Part shown: one piece after another, positions 42,789 through 54,360 of the stretch
How the letters are laid out: the number at the start of each line of letters is the position of its first letter
Numbering within the stretch: the stretch's first letter is position 1
Assembly (NCBI GenBank): GCA_027923505.1
Contig: BROI01000011.1
Location: 62,001 to 126,000, forward strand
DNA from: Mayamaea pseudoterrestris
Taxonomy: Eukaryota; Bacillariophyta; Bacillariophyceae; Sellaphorales; Sellaphoraceae
DNA length: 64,000 bases
Direction: 5' to 3'
The notes under the pieces: model-generated
Databases searched by the model: none
Seen by the model: the letters and a program-made list of their open reading frames with translations, nothing else
Told to the model about the DNA's origin: nothing
Position numbers and translations under genes: made by a program

Positions 42789-44573
42789 ATGCTAATGCCC
42801 CTGTTTCCATCGACGACAGCAGCAGCATCTCGTTCCATTCAAGGCCCATTATCTCGACGAGCCGGACAGCAGCAATCACATGGCAGCAGCAAGAAGAATA
42901 ATGAAGCTTGCTCGCCATGGAACAATCGACTCGTCAAGTGCAGCATCGGTGCCAGTCTATTGATTTGCATGGCAGCAAATGTATGGCTGTTTGCAAATGT
43001 TGGACGTAATAGCAGCAAGGAGACAACGAGAATAAAGGCCAAGCAGCAAAGTGAATTGACATCAGGTGCTTCCTCGTCGTCGTGCCGACTCCGAGAGTAT
43101 CCATCACATCGCTATTATCACTGGAGTCGCGAACTTTCGGACAAGTCGAAGCATCCTTCCTTCTTGACAGATTCCGAATACATTTACGGAGAATGGCCGA
43201 AAATACTTGACATGATTTCTCCCCCGCAAAAGCTTTGCGTCGATCAGTCCGACTGGCTGCCAAAAGATGCATCATCATCGAGAGTAAGCACCGTCAATAC
43301 ACTTCCATTCGCCGATGGCACCAATCCAAGCATTGTATCCATGCAGCGACTGCTACAATACGCTCCAAGTGTACACGAAACGATTCATAAACTACATCCA
43401 ACTGCCAAATACATTGCAACCGCCTGCATGACCAATAGTCAATGCACTTGGCCGGAAGCCACGCCGCCGCAGAAACCAATCGTCGTTTTGACCGTTTTCA
43501 TGATTCTTGACGCTTCCTTTCAGTCGCTCCACCAAACGACTATTACATTAGAACGAGATTCCGCCTGGGGCAGGCAGCCGCAACCATTGCAGCAAGTGGA
43601 TCAGCACGCGACGCCAGCGCTGGACGACGCGCGCCTGTTCGTCCACGACCATCAACTATGGATCAGCTACCGGGAAGGTCACGTTTTTGGTTACGAGTCG
43701 CAAGTATTGAATCCAGTGCATTTCAGTGTGGAAGAAACGTTGAGCGTTTACATCAAAACATCCGAAACGACGTCGTTTTGCTGCGGCCGCAACATGGCAC
43801 TCATGCAGGATGCAAATGACGACGACGCCAAGCAATCTTCATCGTCAAGTAGTAGTATCCTGCGAGCACTCACGTGGGTGGATCCAGTCACGGTGGAAGC
43901 GGTAAATACCACGCCGCTGCTGCAGCAACAAAGCAAGCCGAACAAGGGTCGTCGACTACGTGATTTAAAGTTGCACGAGAATGAGACGGCGCTTCGTGAT
44001 GCGTTCATCAATGGCAGCACTACTATGGATGCATATCTGCCACTGCAACTACAAGACCAACCATTCCATCGACGTCTCGCATCCAGTATCAAGAAGAAAA
44101 AGTCTCACATTCACGGCACGAATGCCTTTATGGTTCATTTACCGGACCGCAACGAGTACTTTGGCATTGGGCACTTTCATCGGCCGCCCGATCGCGCGCA
44201 GAATCCGTACGCACGGTTCGGTCACCACTATACGCACTGCTTTTACACCATTACGGACCAACCGCCGTATGTCTTGACAAACTTGAGTCCCGAATTTTTG
44301 CTTCCAGCAGCGGCAGCTAGTGGTGGCAGTCGCAAGGAGCTAAATGCGGCGGAAATGATTCAGTTCCTGAGCGGCCTCGAGATTGTCGACAGCAAGAGCT
44401 CGAGCGAAAAGGACCGCGTCGTTGTGATTGCCTATGGCATCAATGACTGCGAGGCTGCCGTGACAACCTTGCCGTGGCAAACGGTGGTGTCGCTCATGCG
44501 GCCGGTTCGTCAAAATGCTGCTGCTGCTGCTGCTTTACAGGTAGTGGATTACATGCAGCCACTGCGACCATAA
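42789..44573 (+). CDS. Type II membrane protein, probable beta-propeller carbohydrate enzyme, copy 1
   Basis: 594 residues, single exon. A Ser/Gln-rich cytosolic tail is followed by one signal anchor (CSIGASLLICMAANVWLFANV, about residues 54-74), placing the bulk in the Golgi lumen or outside. The luminal part begins with REYPSHRYYHWSREL and contains DGTNPSIVSMQRL, DDARLFVHDHQLWISYREG, FCCGRNMALM and WVDPVTVEAV. It ends with HGTNAFMVHLPDRNEYFGIG, GHHYTHCFYTITDQPPYVL and IAYGINDCEAAVTTLPW. The repeated strand pattern and the YGINDCEA ending recall five-bladed propellers of the GH43/GH130 type or glycosyltransferase-associated proteins. The exact enzyme activity is unknown. A paralogue follows 220 bp downstream on the same strand. 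Confidence 0.77.
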   Translation: MLMPLFPSTTAAASRSIQGPLSRRAGQQQSHGSSKKNNEACSPWNNRLVKCSIGASLLICMAANVWLFANVGRNSSKETTRIKAKQQSELTSGASSSSCRLREYPSHRYYHWSRELSDKSKHPSFLTDSEYIYGEWPKILDMISPPQKLCVDQSDWLPKDASSSRVSTVNTLPFADGTNPSIVSMQRLLQYAPSVHETIHKLHPTAKYIATACMTNSQCTWPEATPPQKPIVVLTVFMILDASFQSLHQTTITLERDSAWGRQPQPLQQVDQHATPALDDARLFVHDHQLWISYREGHVFGYESQVLNPVHFSVEETLSVYIKTSETTSFCCGRNMALMQDANDDDAKQSSSSSSSILRALTWVDPVTVEAVNTTPLLQQQSKPNKGRRLRDLKLHENETALRDAFINGSTTMDAYLPLQLQDQPFHRRLASSIKKKKSHIHGTNAFMVHLPDRNEYFGIGHFHRPPDRAQNPYARFGHHYTHCFYTITDQPPYVLTNLSPEFLLPAAAASGGSRKELNAAEMIQFLSGLEIVDSKSSSEKDRVVVIAYGINDCEAAVTTLPWQTVVSLMRPVRQNAAAAAALQVVDYMQPLRP

Positions 44574-44793
44574 ACTTCTACCAGGTGTCTTTTTGCTTTT
44601 CATCATTTGTTTAAGTATGTAGAGTACTTGCTAACATGGTAGAAGATGCTACTCGTATTGCTCTTTCTACGGTACAAGTACAAGCTACGTACGACTAAAA
44701 GTACGCCGGCCTTCGTCCAGTAACGATGCGACGGCATTAGCGAGCATGCGACCGATATCATTTTTCCATGTTCCAGTGTCATGATGAATCTCG

Positions 44794-46695
44794 ATGCATT
44801 TTGAGGCACTGCATCAAGCAAGTATTAATATGCACGCAATCATTCAGTTGCTCCTGCGCATCATGCCATCATCCGTTGCTACCGGTAGTGCTCGTCCCGT
44901 GAGTGGGCCGCTGAGTATCAATACTCGTAGTGCCAGTCGTCGTCGTCGCTACCTTGGAACGAGTCAGCAGCCCTTGCGATGGACGCGACAAAACTATATT
45001 CTCATGGGGACTCTCAGTTTGATGGGGCTATTTGTATTTGGAAGTTTTGCAGTGGATATTGTGGGTTTTTATATCGAAAGTTATCGGATTGGAAACTCTC
45101 ATGTGGAGCGTGACAATCAACGTACACAATACTTGAAAAAGGTACAAGAAGAAAGGGAGCAAAGCGAAGCGGCGAATGCACGTTTCCAAGCCTACGATCC
45201 TTGCTCGTTTCGAAACTATTCCTTGCATCGTTACTACGATTGGGTGCCAAACTACACGATTCTTAATCCAGTCAGCAAATGGTGGCTACCAAGACATGCA
45301 GAGTTTCTAATGGTGACTGACTACTTGTTTCGAAAGTGGCCGAAAATGTTACGAGATACGAGTCCTCCGCGCAAGCTATGTATTGATCAGTCCGCATGGC
45401 GTCATGAACGTAAATATACACGTACAGCAGCAGCTGGTTCTCGAGTGGAGTTTTTCACTCCAGTTTCGGATGGAACCAATCCGAGTATCATTTCGCGGCG
45501 CCGGCTGGAGCAATACGCTTTCAATCATACAGCGTTTCTGTGGGCCAAGTTTCCAAGTGCAGCCTACCTTGCGACGGTGACGCTACCGGTGAATGGACAA
45601 TGTATTTGGCCCGCCGCGCCGATGAACAATGAGACAATGGCTGTCAACCAACGGCGCGATTTGTTTCGAACAATATTGTTGGTGTTGAATGATTCGTTTC
45701 AGCGCTTGGAGGAATGGACCATTGCTTTAGTACCAGACACAACATGGGGACGCCTACCGACGGGCCACCGTATTCAGGAAACGGAAAATAATTGCATCGA
45801 AGCTTGTCAGTACACTGGCGTTTCTTATTGGCATGGGACCACGCCGTTGATGGAACATGTCCAACTGTTCATTCATAATGAGCGATTGTGGATCACGTAC
45901 CGTAACTCGTCCATGTTCAATCCCGACGCGCAAGCGATCAATCCCTTGCACTGGCGTGGAGAAGTCGGAGTGGAAATCAAGGCGTCGGAGACGGCTACAT
46001 TTTGTTGTGGGCGAAACATGGCGTTGCTGCAGCACTTTAAACGTGCATCATCAGAGCCGCCGCTGTCGTCGTCGCCGCCACTTTGGGCCTTGACTTCGGT
46101 TGATCCAGTCACTGTGGAACAAGTGGATACGACGCCACTTTCAAATCGGACCAGAAGCAAGTGGCAACGACGACGACGATTGCAACAGAAAGCCTCTATT
46201 GAGTTTGCACGTTCCAATAAATCACCCATGCGCGGCACCACAGGCTTCATGGTTCACTTGCCGGACCGACGCGAATACTTGGGCATTGGCCACATGCATA
46301 GACCATTTTCCGAAAACGAAGGACCGAATCAATACGCATGCGGCGGACATCATTTCACGCATGCCTTTTTTACCATTTCGGATGAGCCGCCGTATAAATT
46401 GACGAGTCTGAGTGTCGAGTTTATGCTGCCAGCCGCAGTGGACAACAACAAAACGTTTAACGCGGAAGTGATCCAATATTGGAGCGGTCTGGAAGTGGTT
46501 GAAGCTGATGAGAAGGAACGTATGGTTGTAATTGCATATGGCTTGAACGCATGCGAGTCGGCTATTACGACGTTGCCGTGGTCAAAGGTGGAATCTGTGC
46601 TGCATCCAGTCAACGACAAAGAGGATGGAAGTGCGGACGCCAAGCAAATAGTTGATTTCATGGCGCAATTTGCATTTCCACACGGTACTGGTTGA
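44794..46695 (+). CDS. Type II membrane protein, probable beta-propeller carbohydrate enzyme, copy 2
   Basis: 633 residues from the first ATG; a later ATG (MPSSVATGS, near 44863) could be the real start and would give a tail like that of copy 1. The signal anchor is YILMGTLSLMGLFVFGSFAV. Matching blocks to copy 1, in order: NYSLHRYYDW, SDGTNPSIISRRRL, VQLFIHNERLWITYRNS, FCCGRNMALL, SVDPVTVEQVDTTPL, GTTGFMVHLPDRREYLGIGH, GGHHFTHAFFTISDEPPYKL, IQYWSGLEVVE and IAYGLNACESAITTLPW. Here the conserved NDCEA of copy 1 is NACES, so an Asp is lost. The copies are clearly homologous but well diverged, so the tandem duplication is old. It ends only 65 bp from the convergent Pls-type gene. Confidence 0.77.
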   Translation: MHFEALHQASINMHAIIQLLLRIMPSSVATGSARPVSGPLSINTRSASRRRRYLGTSQQPLRWTRQNYILMGTLSLMGLFVFGSFAVDIVGFYIESYRIGNSHVERDNQRTQYLKKVQEEREQSEAANARFQAYDPCSFRNYSLHRYYDWVPNYTILNPVSKWWLPRHAEFLMVTDYLFRKWPKMLRDTSPPRKLCIDQSAWRHERKYTRTAAAGSRVEFFTPVSDGTNPSIISRRRLEQYAFNHTAFLWAKFPSAAYLATVTLPVNGQCIWPAAPMNNETMAVNQRRDLFRTILLVLNDSFQRLEEWTIALVPDTTWGRLPTGHRIQETENNCIEACQYTGVSYWHGTTPLMEHVQLFIHNERLWITYRNSSMFNPDAQAINPLHWRGEVGVEIKASETATFCCGRNMALLQHFKRASSEPPLSSSPPLWALTSVDPVTVEQVDTTPLSNRTRSKWQRRRRLQQKASIEFARSNKSPMRGTTGFMVHLPDRREYLGIGHMHRPFSENEGPNQYACGGHHFTHAFFTISDEPPYKLTSLSVEFMLPAAVDNNKTFNAEVIQYWSGLEVVEADEKERMVVIAYGLNACESAITTLPWSKVESVLHPVNDKEDGSADAKQIVDFMAQFAFPHGTG

Positions 46696-46759
46696 TAAAA
46701 GTTTTGATAAGCATTTATAAATAGTGGAGGCAGCAACTGCTGCCGATCACCGTCTTACT

Positions 46760-49700
46760 TTACACAATGTCAACGTATGAACCCGTTTCTGTAGCTCGGC
46801 TCTCGCGCGATGCAATGCTGCTCGTATCGTAAGAATACACACGACTTGCCGGAGCGCCTTGCCAAATCGTATCCGCTTCTATAACCTCTCCTGTCATGGC
46901 CAGACTCTTTTCCAGGAGCATGGCTCCCGATTCGACAGTCACACCTTGCTGTACCCGAGAGCCAGTCCGCAACGTGACATTGTTCTCCAGCTTGATAGGC
47001 ACCAGCTCAAAGTTACCCCGCGTGTTCAAGTGACAGACAACCGACGAGCAGTCTACGACGCAGCGGTCGCCCATAACGACCATATCAATTTCGGGTGGAA
47101 ATGGATCCGCTCCTGCTGGATAGAGACAACAATCATCTCCGAGTTTGCCTCCCATCATGCGAAAAAGTGTGGCAAGATACGGTGTGCCGGCAATAAAGTC
47201 GAGAAAGTTGACCTTGCCACTTTGGCGGACCTTTGATACAATCTGGTAGCACTCCCAATTTTGGGCGTATGGGTCTTCATGGTAATTGTATCGACCTTCC
47301 TTTCGCGTGCCCATGAATGCCCACTTGGCGCCAATCTCCACCAGAAGCCACATTGCGACGCGGATGCAATGCGTGAAGCAAAAGGCAATGAGCATGACAG
47401 TATATACCTCTGAAAAGGTTACGTAGTCGCGCTGGTAAACGCGACCTTGTATAGCTCCGTACCAATAAAAGGCACTCAAGTGTAGCGCTCCGAGCATTGA
47501 AAAGCAATCTAGCGCAGCGATGATGCTCTTGGTAACAAGAGTGAACGAGATAATGAGTGGCAGTGGCCAAACAAAGTAGTTGGCTTCTCTCTGATAGAAG
47601 GCCTTTCCAAAGGGACGTAAGGTCGAGTCGTCGCCAGTCATTTGCAGCATCTCAACTTTGACATCAGCAGCAAGGACAGGTCCGTCATAGTCTTCAGCGC
47701 CCCTCTCAAGCATTACAGGTTCGCCGCTCTTGGCTCCAAACGAAACACTCGCTTCGGGTAGATACCTCCCTGCCGGACATAGTGTATTAGATCCAAGCAC
47801 GGCGTTTTTGCCGATTATTGAACCAGGGAGGACAACAGTATTATCCGACACGTTAGCTCCCGCACAAAAGACGATTTTCTCCGCTGAGTCAGTCGTTGTT
47901 GCGAGTATTGTCGACCGGGAACCAAATACAACATCGTCACCAATCTCCAAAAGGTCGAATTCGCCAGAGAATATTGGCTGATGGCCTGGCCAAAAGACTC
48001 GCTTTCCGACTTTGGCGCCAAGCGCGCGGTAAAGACAGCTGACAAGCTCATAATGCCGGCCGACAAGCTCCGTGTAATCCTGCATTCGTTCTCTTGTGAA
48101 CAGATCTTGAGCAAGTTTGTGGCGAACAAGTTGCCATTGGGAACATGTATCACGTGGACCAGGTTGGAATTTGCCAATGACTAGCCGTTTGACCAAGACT
48201 GCGGCTAACATGTACATGAACGGTGCAGCAATGGCACGAGCCACTCGAATTCCAATGTAAAATGGAATGCGACGAGGATCGCAGAGCCACGCCATCAAGT
48301 CGTTAATGCTGTCAAAAGCCTTCCCTTGACGCCACGGCATAGATACCATCCAATACAGAACGTAGAGAGCCGGAAGATGGCTAATTGTATCAACCATGAA
48401 CATGATTGGCCTACAGATGAAGGTCTGCGATATCCAAGTTGGCTCTGGTAGCGCTTGTCGATTGTACTTTGAATGTTTGACGTCATGGCCCGGCTCGATC
48501 AGGGATGCATTAACTTCGTACGAACTCGTCGCTGGACCCAAGTGATGGAAATCTGGAACGGCAGTGTATGGACAAACGACCGACTTTACTCCAACGCTTG
48601 CAAAGTCGCCAACTGCGACTGGCCCAAGCATCATGCAACCATTGTCAACTCCAAAACCTCGAATGGTTGAGTACTCAACCGCCGCTCCTTCTCCAATCGT
48701 CACTAGATCGTACTCGGCAATATCCGACTCCAAACTTATTCGTGCATTCTGTCCGATTGTGGCGCCGCACAACTTGTAGTAAAAGCAAAGCAAGCTTTCC
48801 GTCGAGCCAAAAATGCCGCGTCCAATCAACTTGCGCATCACATCTACAAACCACCATCGTAGGTAAGATTGGCCCCAGATCGGGTAACGGCCAGCTTGAT
48901 ACTTTCCAATTATGGTCCATTTTAATGCCACAAAGACCAGAGGCGTAATTGTGATCCAAAGAAAATGATATGTGATCAAGGTCGCAACAAAAAGAATGAG
49001 ACTGTGAACGCTCGGCACCTTGTACAAAACAAATACCAGCGACCGAAAGAATAGGAAGAATCGAGTCAGCTGCCACACTGGATAGACAACTAATAGAGGA
49101 ATCAGTTGAAACAATGAAGCGAATAGACCAGAAGAATTTTCGAGGCGTGTATGATCAAATGGCTTGCCATGCGGTCGAAACTTTTCGGAGAATATCGTCG
49201 AGACTGCCATAGAAGCAGTGTAGCCGTCGGATGCGTCAGCACGATCTGATCCGTCCACTGACTTTCCTTCTTTTCGCTCGCGAACAATCTTGGCAATCGC
49301 GATGCAGTTTGTATGGTGGAAGACTTCAGAGCCTCCGAACGACACGTTGTGAATCTTACGGACCTTGCTTGCAAGCTGTGATGCCAGCATGGACGACCCT
49401 CCGACGTTGAAAAAATTGGTTGTCCTGTACAGCACAGGGAAACAGTGAGATCACTAGAGCCATCTTGTAGCTTCCTCAACAATTTTACGGCAACAACTTA
49501 CGGTGCGGGCAAACAATCAAGGTCTAATAATTCCTGCATCAGCTCTTGCAACGAGCTCACAAGCGGATCAGTCGGTCCAACACCAAACAATTTCTCTTCT
49601 TGTTCAATCGACCCAACTGCGTCGCAAGATTGCGGCGGTGGTAGTTCCTGATCCGGTTGGCGCAGGGTACAAACATGACTTGGAACGGCGAACGCATCCA

Positions 49701-52005
49701 ATCTCTCCTTAGCCACCCTGACTACGAGGAGTCGTTCAATATTGTACACGTGACACACAATCGCGCCAATCTTGTTTGGATGCGGCACCACGATTAGATC
49801 TTTTTGTGGCCCATCAACGAGCGCTTCTCGCAAGATATCCTGGACTCGAGAACATTGAACGCTTATTCGCTGACATGGAATTGCGACAGAAACTGGTGTA
49901 CCCTGCGGAGGACATTCGGCTTGAAACGTTCGCTCAATCGGGTACATTGTGTCATTAAGCTCGGGTAGTCGTAGACGCTGCGCTAGCTTGACGCGAAGAA
50001 CCTTGTTCGTGTGCGATTTTGGCAGTGTCGACATGTACACGACACACTGCGGCCACTTTGGCGCTGTCAGCCTTCCTTCACCGAGGAAAGCATGCAATGT
50101 TGTCAGATCAATCATGGGCATGTTCGGGACAGGAATCAAAACTATTCCAACTACTTCTTGAAGTATCGAATGCGGCGTCGAAAAGGCAATACAGTTCTGC
50201 ACGAGTGGGTGTTCATTGACGGCTTCTTCTACCTCCAATGGCGAAATAATTTCGCCGCCTCGGTTAATGACTTCCTTCGATCGCCCCGTGATGTAAAGAT
50301 ATCCGTCAGAGTCTTGGTATCCAATATCGCCAGTGTTAAACCAGCCGCCAGGCAGAAATGTTTGTTGTTGCTGCTGTTCCCCTGCCATGAGACCATATCC
50401 GCGAAAGCAGGGTGCACCTCGGACACAAATCGCCCCTTCCTTGCCCGGTGACATGGCTTTCATACCATCCACGTCATAGATGGCAACTTCTGGACCCACC
50501 GCGACGCCACTAGTTCCAGGCTTTTCTAGCTGATACGTCGCTGGCGGACTCGTAATCGGCATACACTCGGTCATTCCGTAACTCGGCAAAACGTTCGCCT
50601 GAAAGGCTTGTCGCAACTCGCGCGCCAAGCTTGGCAGTAACCCTCCTGCGGCGTTTGCAATCATGCGCAACTTGGGGTGAGTTCCCGACGGAATGCGTCC
50701 ACATCCCTTGCTGTCGATCAAGCCTTCCGCCTGACCAGTCTGCAGAATAATTTGATGCATCGTTGGCGCCGCATAGTACCAGGTAAATCGTTCTTCCTTT
50801 AGCAAGCTCCAAAAGACGGCAGGATCAAATGATGGGCAACAAATAACGCAGCCTCCACTGAGTATAGGCGAAAAGACTTGTCGAATAATGCCTCCGACAT
50901 GAAATAACGGCATGAGGTTCAAGTTGATATCATCCGACGCGAGTTGCCAGCTAATGGCGATGCAGGATGTTGCAACCAAAACATCAGCTAGTAAGTGTGG
51001 AACAAGCTTTTTGCTTCCCGTAGTTCCGCTCGTGAACAAGACAAGAATTTCGTCATTGTGGCCATTGGGTTGCATGCTGCTGCTGGCATGTTCGTCATTG
51101 TTCTCATTGTAATTGTACGCACGCTGCTGATACTGCACTGCCGGATCATTTCCGAAGCTTGCCTTGATGGCAGACTCTTCCTCAGCGTTTCGTCCAGCGG
51201 ATCGATCTGCTTCATTCGTCAAAGTAGCGTGTGGGGTGGACGCATTTTGTGCGGGTCCATTGTTGGAGTCACCCATCATGCCAAGGATACGTCGCGGACT
51301 GGATGGAACGACGCTAGGGTATTTCGCAATCGACTGCTGCTGCTGCGGTTGCTGCAACACGAACAAGCCGGCGTGTTTCGCGTCCTCCTGCAAACCGCAG
51401 TAGGCAATTCCCAGCTTCTCCGCCACTTGCTGAATTCCATTGCTCTTGCCGCTACTACATCCTTGTTGACCAATCACCAAGTCCACCGACGCCAAAACCA
51501 AGTCGCTCTCCAGCTCCGCCACGGCTCCAAACGCGTTCAACGGCACGCACGAGCACCACGTCGTCAAGCACAAAATCGCCAGTGCCAGCGTCGGCCCATT
51601 CTCCAAGCACAAGGCAACCCGATGCCCACGTCGAATACCCAGTTTCTGTAGCGCCAAACCAGTCTGCTCCATGCATGTTCGTATTTGCTCAATGTCGAGG
51701 GGTAATCGACCATCAATGCTTGCCAGCGCCGCTGGAAGAGGTCCGCTGCTAGAGTTGCTACTTGTCGATGCCTTGGGCAAGGCTTCCAATAGATTGCGAA
51801 CCTGCGGCAGTACGGCTTGCGCGACATGAGTTCCGATAATGCTTCCATTTGGTTGCAGCAAATGCTTGGCGAGTCCGACCAGCGGTGGGAGTGGCGTGTT
51901 GGTATGCTTGCTTGCTTGACTCAATCGAGCGTGGTAGGAACTCGCAGCTGCCGCGTCCAAGACGGAGCTTGATCGAGAGAGCGAGGCCATGATGGAGGAT
52001 GACAT
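46760..52005 (-). CDS. Adenylation-carrier protein with Pls-type membrane and hexapeptide-repeat region
   Basis: Two exons, 52005-49502 and 49424-46760 (77-bp intron), 1722 residues. Residues about 85-690 form an acyl/aminoacyl-adenylating domain: LFTSGTTGSKK (A3), YGMTE (A5), FNTGDIGY (A7), GRSKEVINRGGE (A8) and the late lysine in SHTNKVLR (A10). MPLFHVGG and the AAPTMHQIIL block make it most like acyl/oxalyl-CoA ligases. A carrier domain follows with TNFFNVGGSSMLASQL, where Ser846 should carry phosphopantetheine. The rest (about 900-1722) matches the C-terminal part of Pls-type peptide synthetases: several membrane spans, GKYQAGRYPIWGQSYLRWWF and left-handed hexapeptide repeats. There is no condensation or thioesterase domain. 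It may activate an acid and pass it to an amine or polymer at a membrane. Confidence 0.88.
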
Positions 52006-52602
52006 TGATAATGATACAGTCAAGTGTTTTGATGTGATGTTTCGTCCGCAATCTTTCGGATTAATCTCTCGCAACGTTCTTGGTTTTGCAATCCGTGCTA
52101 CAGTGGCTGAATCGTGTCGCAAGAACCAACACTTTCGAGAGCGACCGACCGGTAACACTCTCTCTGTTCGTCTCGGAGTCTTATCAACGTGTTTTATGTA
52201 TGTGCTCGACTCTCACTTCCACGAGAGAATGGCAGCAAGAGAGGTGCGCAAGTAGGAATTGGATCACAAGATTGGATCAAACCGGAGTCGTCTGGATCGC
52301 CTGCGAGATAACTGAATAACTGAATAACTGATAAATAACAGGCAGCTTGCTCTTGAACGTCCAGTAGAGCCAAGCTGCTAGTCTTGGTCTTGCTATGGAG
52401 CGGAATCTGTGTGATGGAGCGAGGGGCGGAGCAGGATGGATGCCGACGTCGCCAAGAGAATCAAGCGGCATTGAAAATTACGTCTACTTAACAAGATACT
52501 TTCTGAACGGAGCATTTGAAATTCAAGCCTTCGCCAACGTGTACCGTTACGACAGCCGACTAACGCGACCTCACATTCTTTGAAAGGCTTCATTCGTTCA
52601 CC
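52006..52602. promoter_or_regulatory. Divergent region of Pls-type and FAD oxidoreductase genes
   Basis: 597 bp between divergent start codons, a possible shared promoter. It includes an 8-bp tandem repeat of about three and a half units (AACTGAAT type) at 52308-52338. The Pls frame stays open upstream of its ATG but has no further ATG there. Confidence 0.45.
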
Positions 52603-54159
52603 ATGGCAATCCTCTCGCAACGACAGCAATTTTCATTCACATTAGTATGGATATGCTGCATGTACTTTATGAATATTCGACATGCTTGTGCCCTTTCATC
52701 CAGAGCAGCGCATCCTAAACAGCCTCCCCGCAGTCACCAAACATCACCACCATTGTCACGCTCATCATCGCAACGACAAAAGGTCGCCATTATTGGGGGC
52801 GGCATTGCCGGATTATCCTGCGCACAGCAACTAGTCAATCATTCAAAATATCAAGTGACTGTCTTTGACACCGGAAGACTTCGGCCGGGAGGACGCTGCG
52901 CCAGTCGATTACCAAATGATGTAGCATCAAAGAAGGATGCAGCGTCGCCGACATTTCCCATACTTTCGCAGTACTGTATTGACCACGCGGCGCAAATAAA
53001 TGACGTTGAAACAGAGAAGAAGAGCAATGAGCATTTATATGGAGCATTTCAAAAACAAGTGTGCCAATGGAAGGAGCGAGGAATTTTAAAGGAGTTTCCA
53101 AAAAACTCGCTGGTCCAAATTCAGGTCGACAAGCATGGAGTTGCAACCTCAATCGAGCCCGTAGCTTCATCATCATCGTCGTCGTCGTACCTGCACGCTC
53201 CGCAAGGCATGGGGTCAATTCCAATTTCCATTCTCAACGCTATAGAAAGTGTTTCTGGAAACGATGATGGCAAGTTTGTCTATCGACAAGACGTTTGGGT
53301 CAGTCCATCCAACGGTTTGCGCTACTTGAATCAAACGCGCGACTGGCAAATTTCATCCAATGGCAAGTCATTGGGTCGCTTCGATCAAGTCATTATTGCA
53401 CACAACGGCAAGTGCGCCGACCGGTTAACAAGTGCCACGCCCGCTAAGCTCATCAACAACCTGCTCAAGGTCAAGTTCGCTCCAACGACAACAAAAAAGT
53501 CACAACGCATGACGCTCAATAGCATTTACAGTTTAAGCTTTGCACTACCGCGCGGATCAAATCTTTCGAAGCGATTGGCGAGCGAAAGTGGAAGTCCGTT
53601 CATGTGCGGCATGATTCAAAAGCATCCTAGCTTGTCCTTTCTCACCTGCCAAACTAACAAGCTTCAGCAACCGGCTGCAGATTGCGAGCATGAAATCTGG
53701 ACGATTTTAAGTACAGCAAACTTTGCATCGCAGCACAAGGCGCCGCAAGAGTTTTTGCCCCAAGATGTTATCGCAAACGTATCCAAACTGTTGATCAACT
53801 CGCTCGAAGAGTGTTTGGGCATGTCGCAACAATCTATACATGCAAGCATACTCGAGCATCGCCTCCAACTTTGGGGTGCAGCTCTTCCACTCAATGTGTA
53901 TCAAAGCGGTGAAGACAAGAGGGATGGCTTTCTTTGGGATGGCAAGTTTCAAATTGGTGTCTGTGGTGACTGGCTAATGGAGCCCAGCATTCGCGGAGCA
54001 TGGACGAGTGGACTGCAACTGGGACGATTGCTTACAAACGATGACCGACGCGACAATGCCCAAAGTAAGCAGTTCAAAGGTGCGTTTTATAGGAGCGATG
54101 CCGCGGCGGAAGCGGGGATTGGAGCATTTGATTTGCCGATTGCGGTGGCGGAAAGGTAG
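52603..54159 (+). CDS. FAD-dependent oxidoreductase, renalase/amine-oxidase-like
   Basis: 518 residues, single exon. A hydrophobic N-terminus (FTLVWICCMYFMNIRHACA, residues 12-30) is a likely signal peptide for entry to the secretory system or plastid. The dinucleotide-binding motif VAIIGGGIAGLSCAQQL starts at about residue 61, with the acidic end of strand 2 in VFDTGRLRPGGRCASR. The C-terminal flavin motif is GVCGDWLMEPSIRGAWTSG, as in renalase-like and flavin amine oxidase proteins, which oxidise NAD(P)H isomers or amines. Substrate unknown. It is divergent from the Pls-type gene, suggesting possible co-regulation. An Asn/Ser-rich insert and a poly-Ser stretch (near 53165-53190) are unusual for the family. 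Confidence 0.85.
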   Translation: MAILSQRQQFSFTLVWICCMYFMNIRHACALSSRAAHPKQPPRSHQTSPPLSRSSSQRQKVAIIGGGIAGLSCAQQLVNHSKYQVTVFDTGRLRPGGRCASRLPNDVASKKDAASPTFPILSQYCIDHAAQINDVETEKKSNEHLYGAFQKQVCQWKERGILKEFPKNSLVQIQVDKHGVATSIEPVASSSSSSSYLHAPQGMGSIPISILNAIESVSGNDDGKFVYRQDVWVSPSNGLRYLNQTRDWQISSNGKSLGRFDQVIIAHNGKCADRLTSATPAKLINNLLKVKFAPTTTKKSQRMTLNSIYSLSFALPRGSNLSKRLASESGSPFMCGMIQKHPSLSFLTCQTNKLQQPAADCEHEIWTILSTANFASQHKAPQEFLPQDVIANVSKLLINSLEECLGMSQQSIHASILEHRLQLWGAALPLNVYQSGEDKRDGFLWDGKFQIGVCGDWLMEPSIRGAWTSGLQLGRLLTNDDRRDNAQSKQFKGAFYRSDAAAEAGIGAFDLPIAVAER

Positions 54160-54360
54160 ACTACTTTTTTCCGGATCTTGCACCAGCTAACTGTGCTTTC
54201 GCTCGAATCCTGATGTATGGTGCGCTTTGCACCTTTTTATTCGTAAAACCGTGTTACAAAGAGAGTTAAAAGCTTGCACTAGCATCGTGAATTATCAATA
54301 GATGCATTTATGCATTTATCTATCTTATCAGGCTAACTCGTTAGGTTTTGTAGTTCTGGC

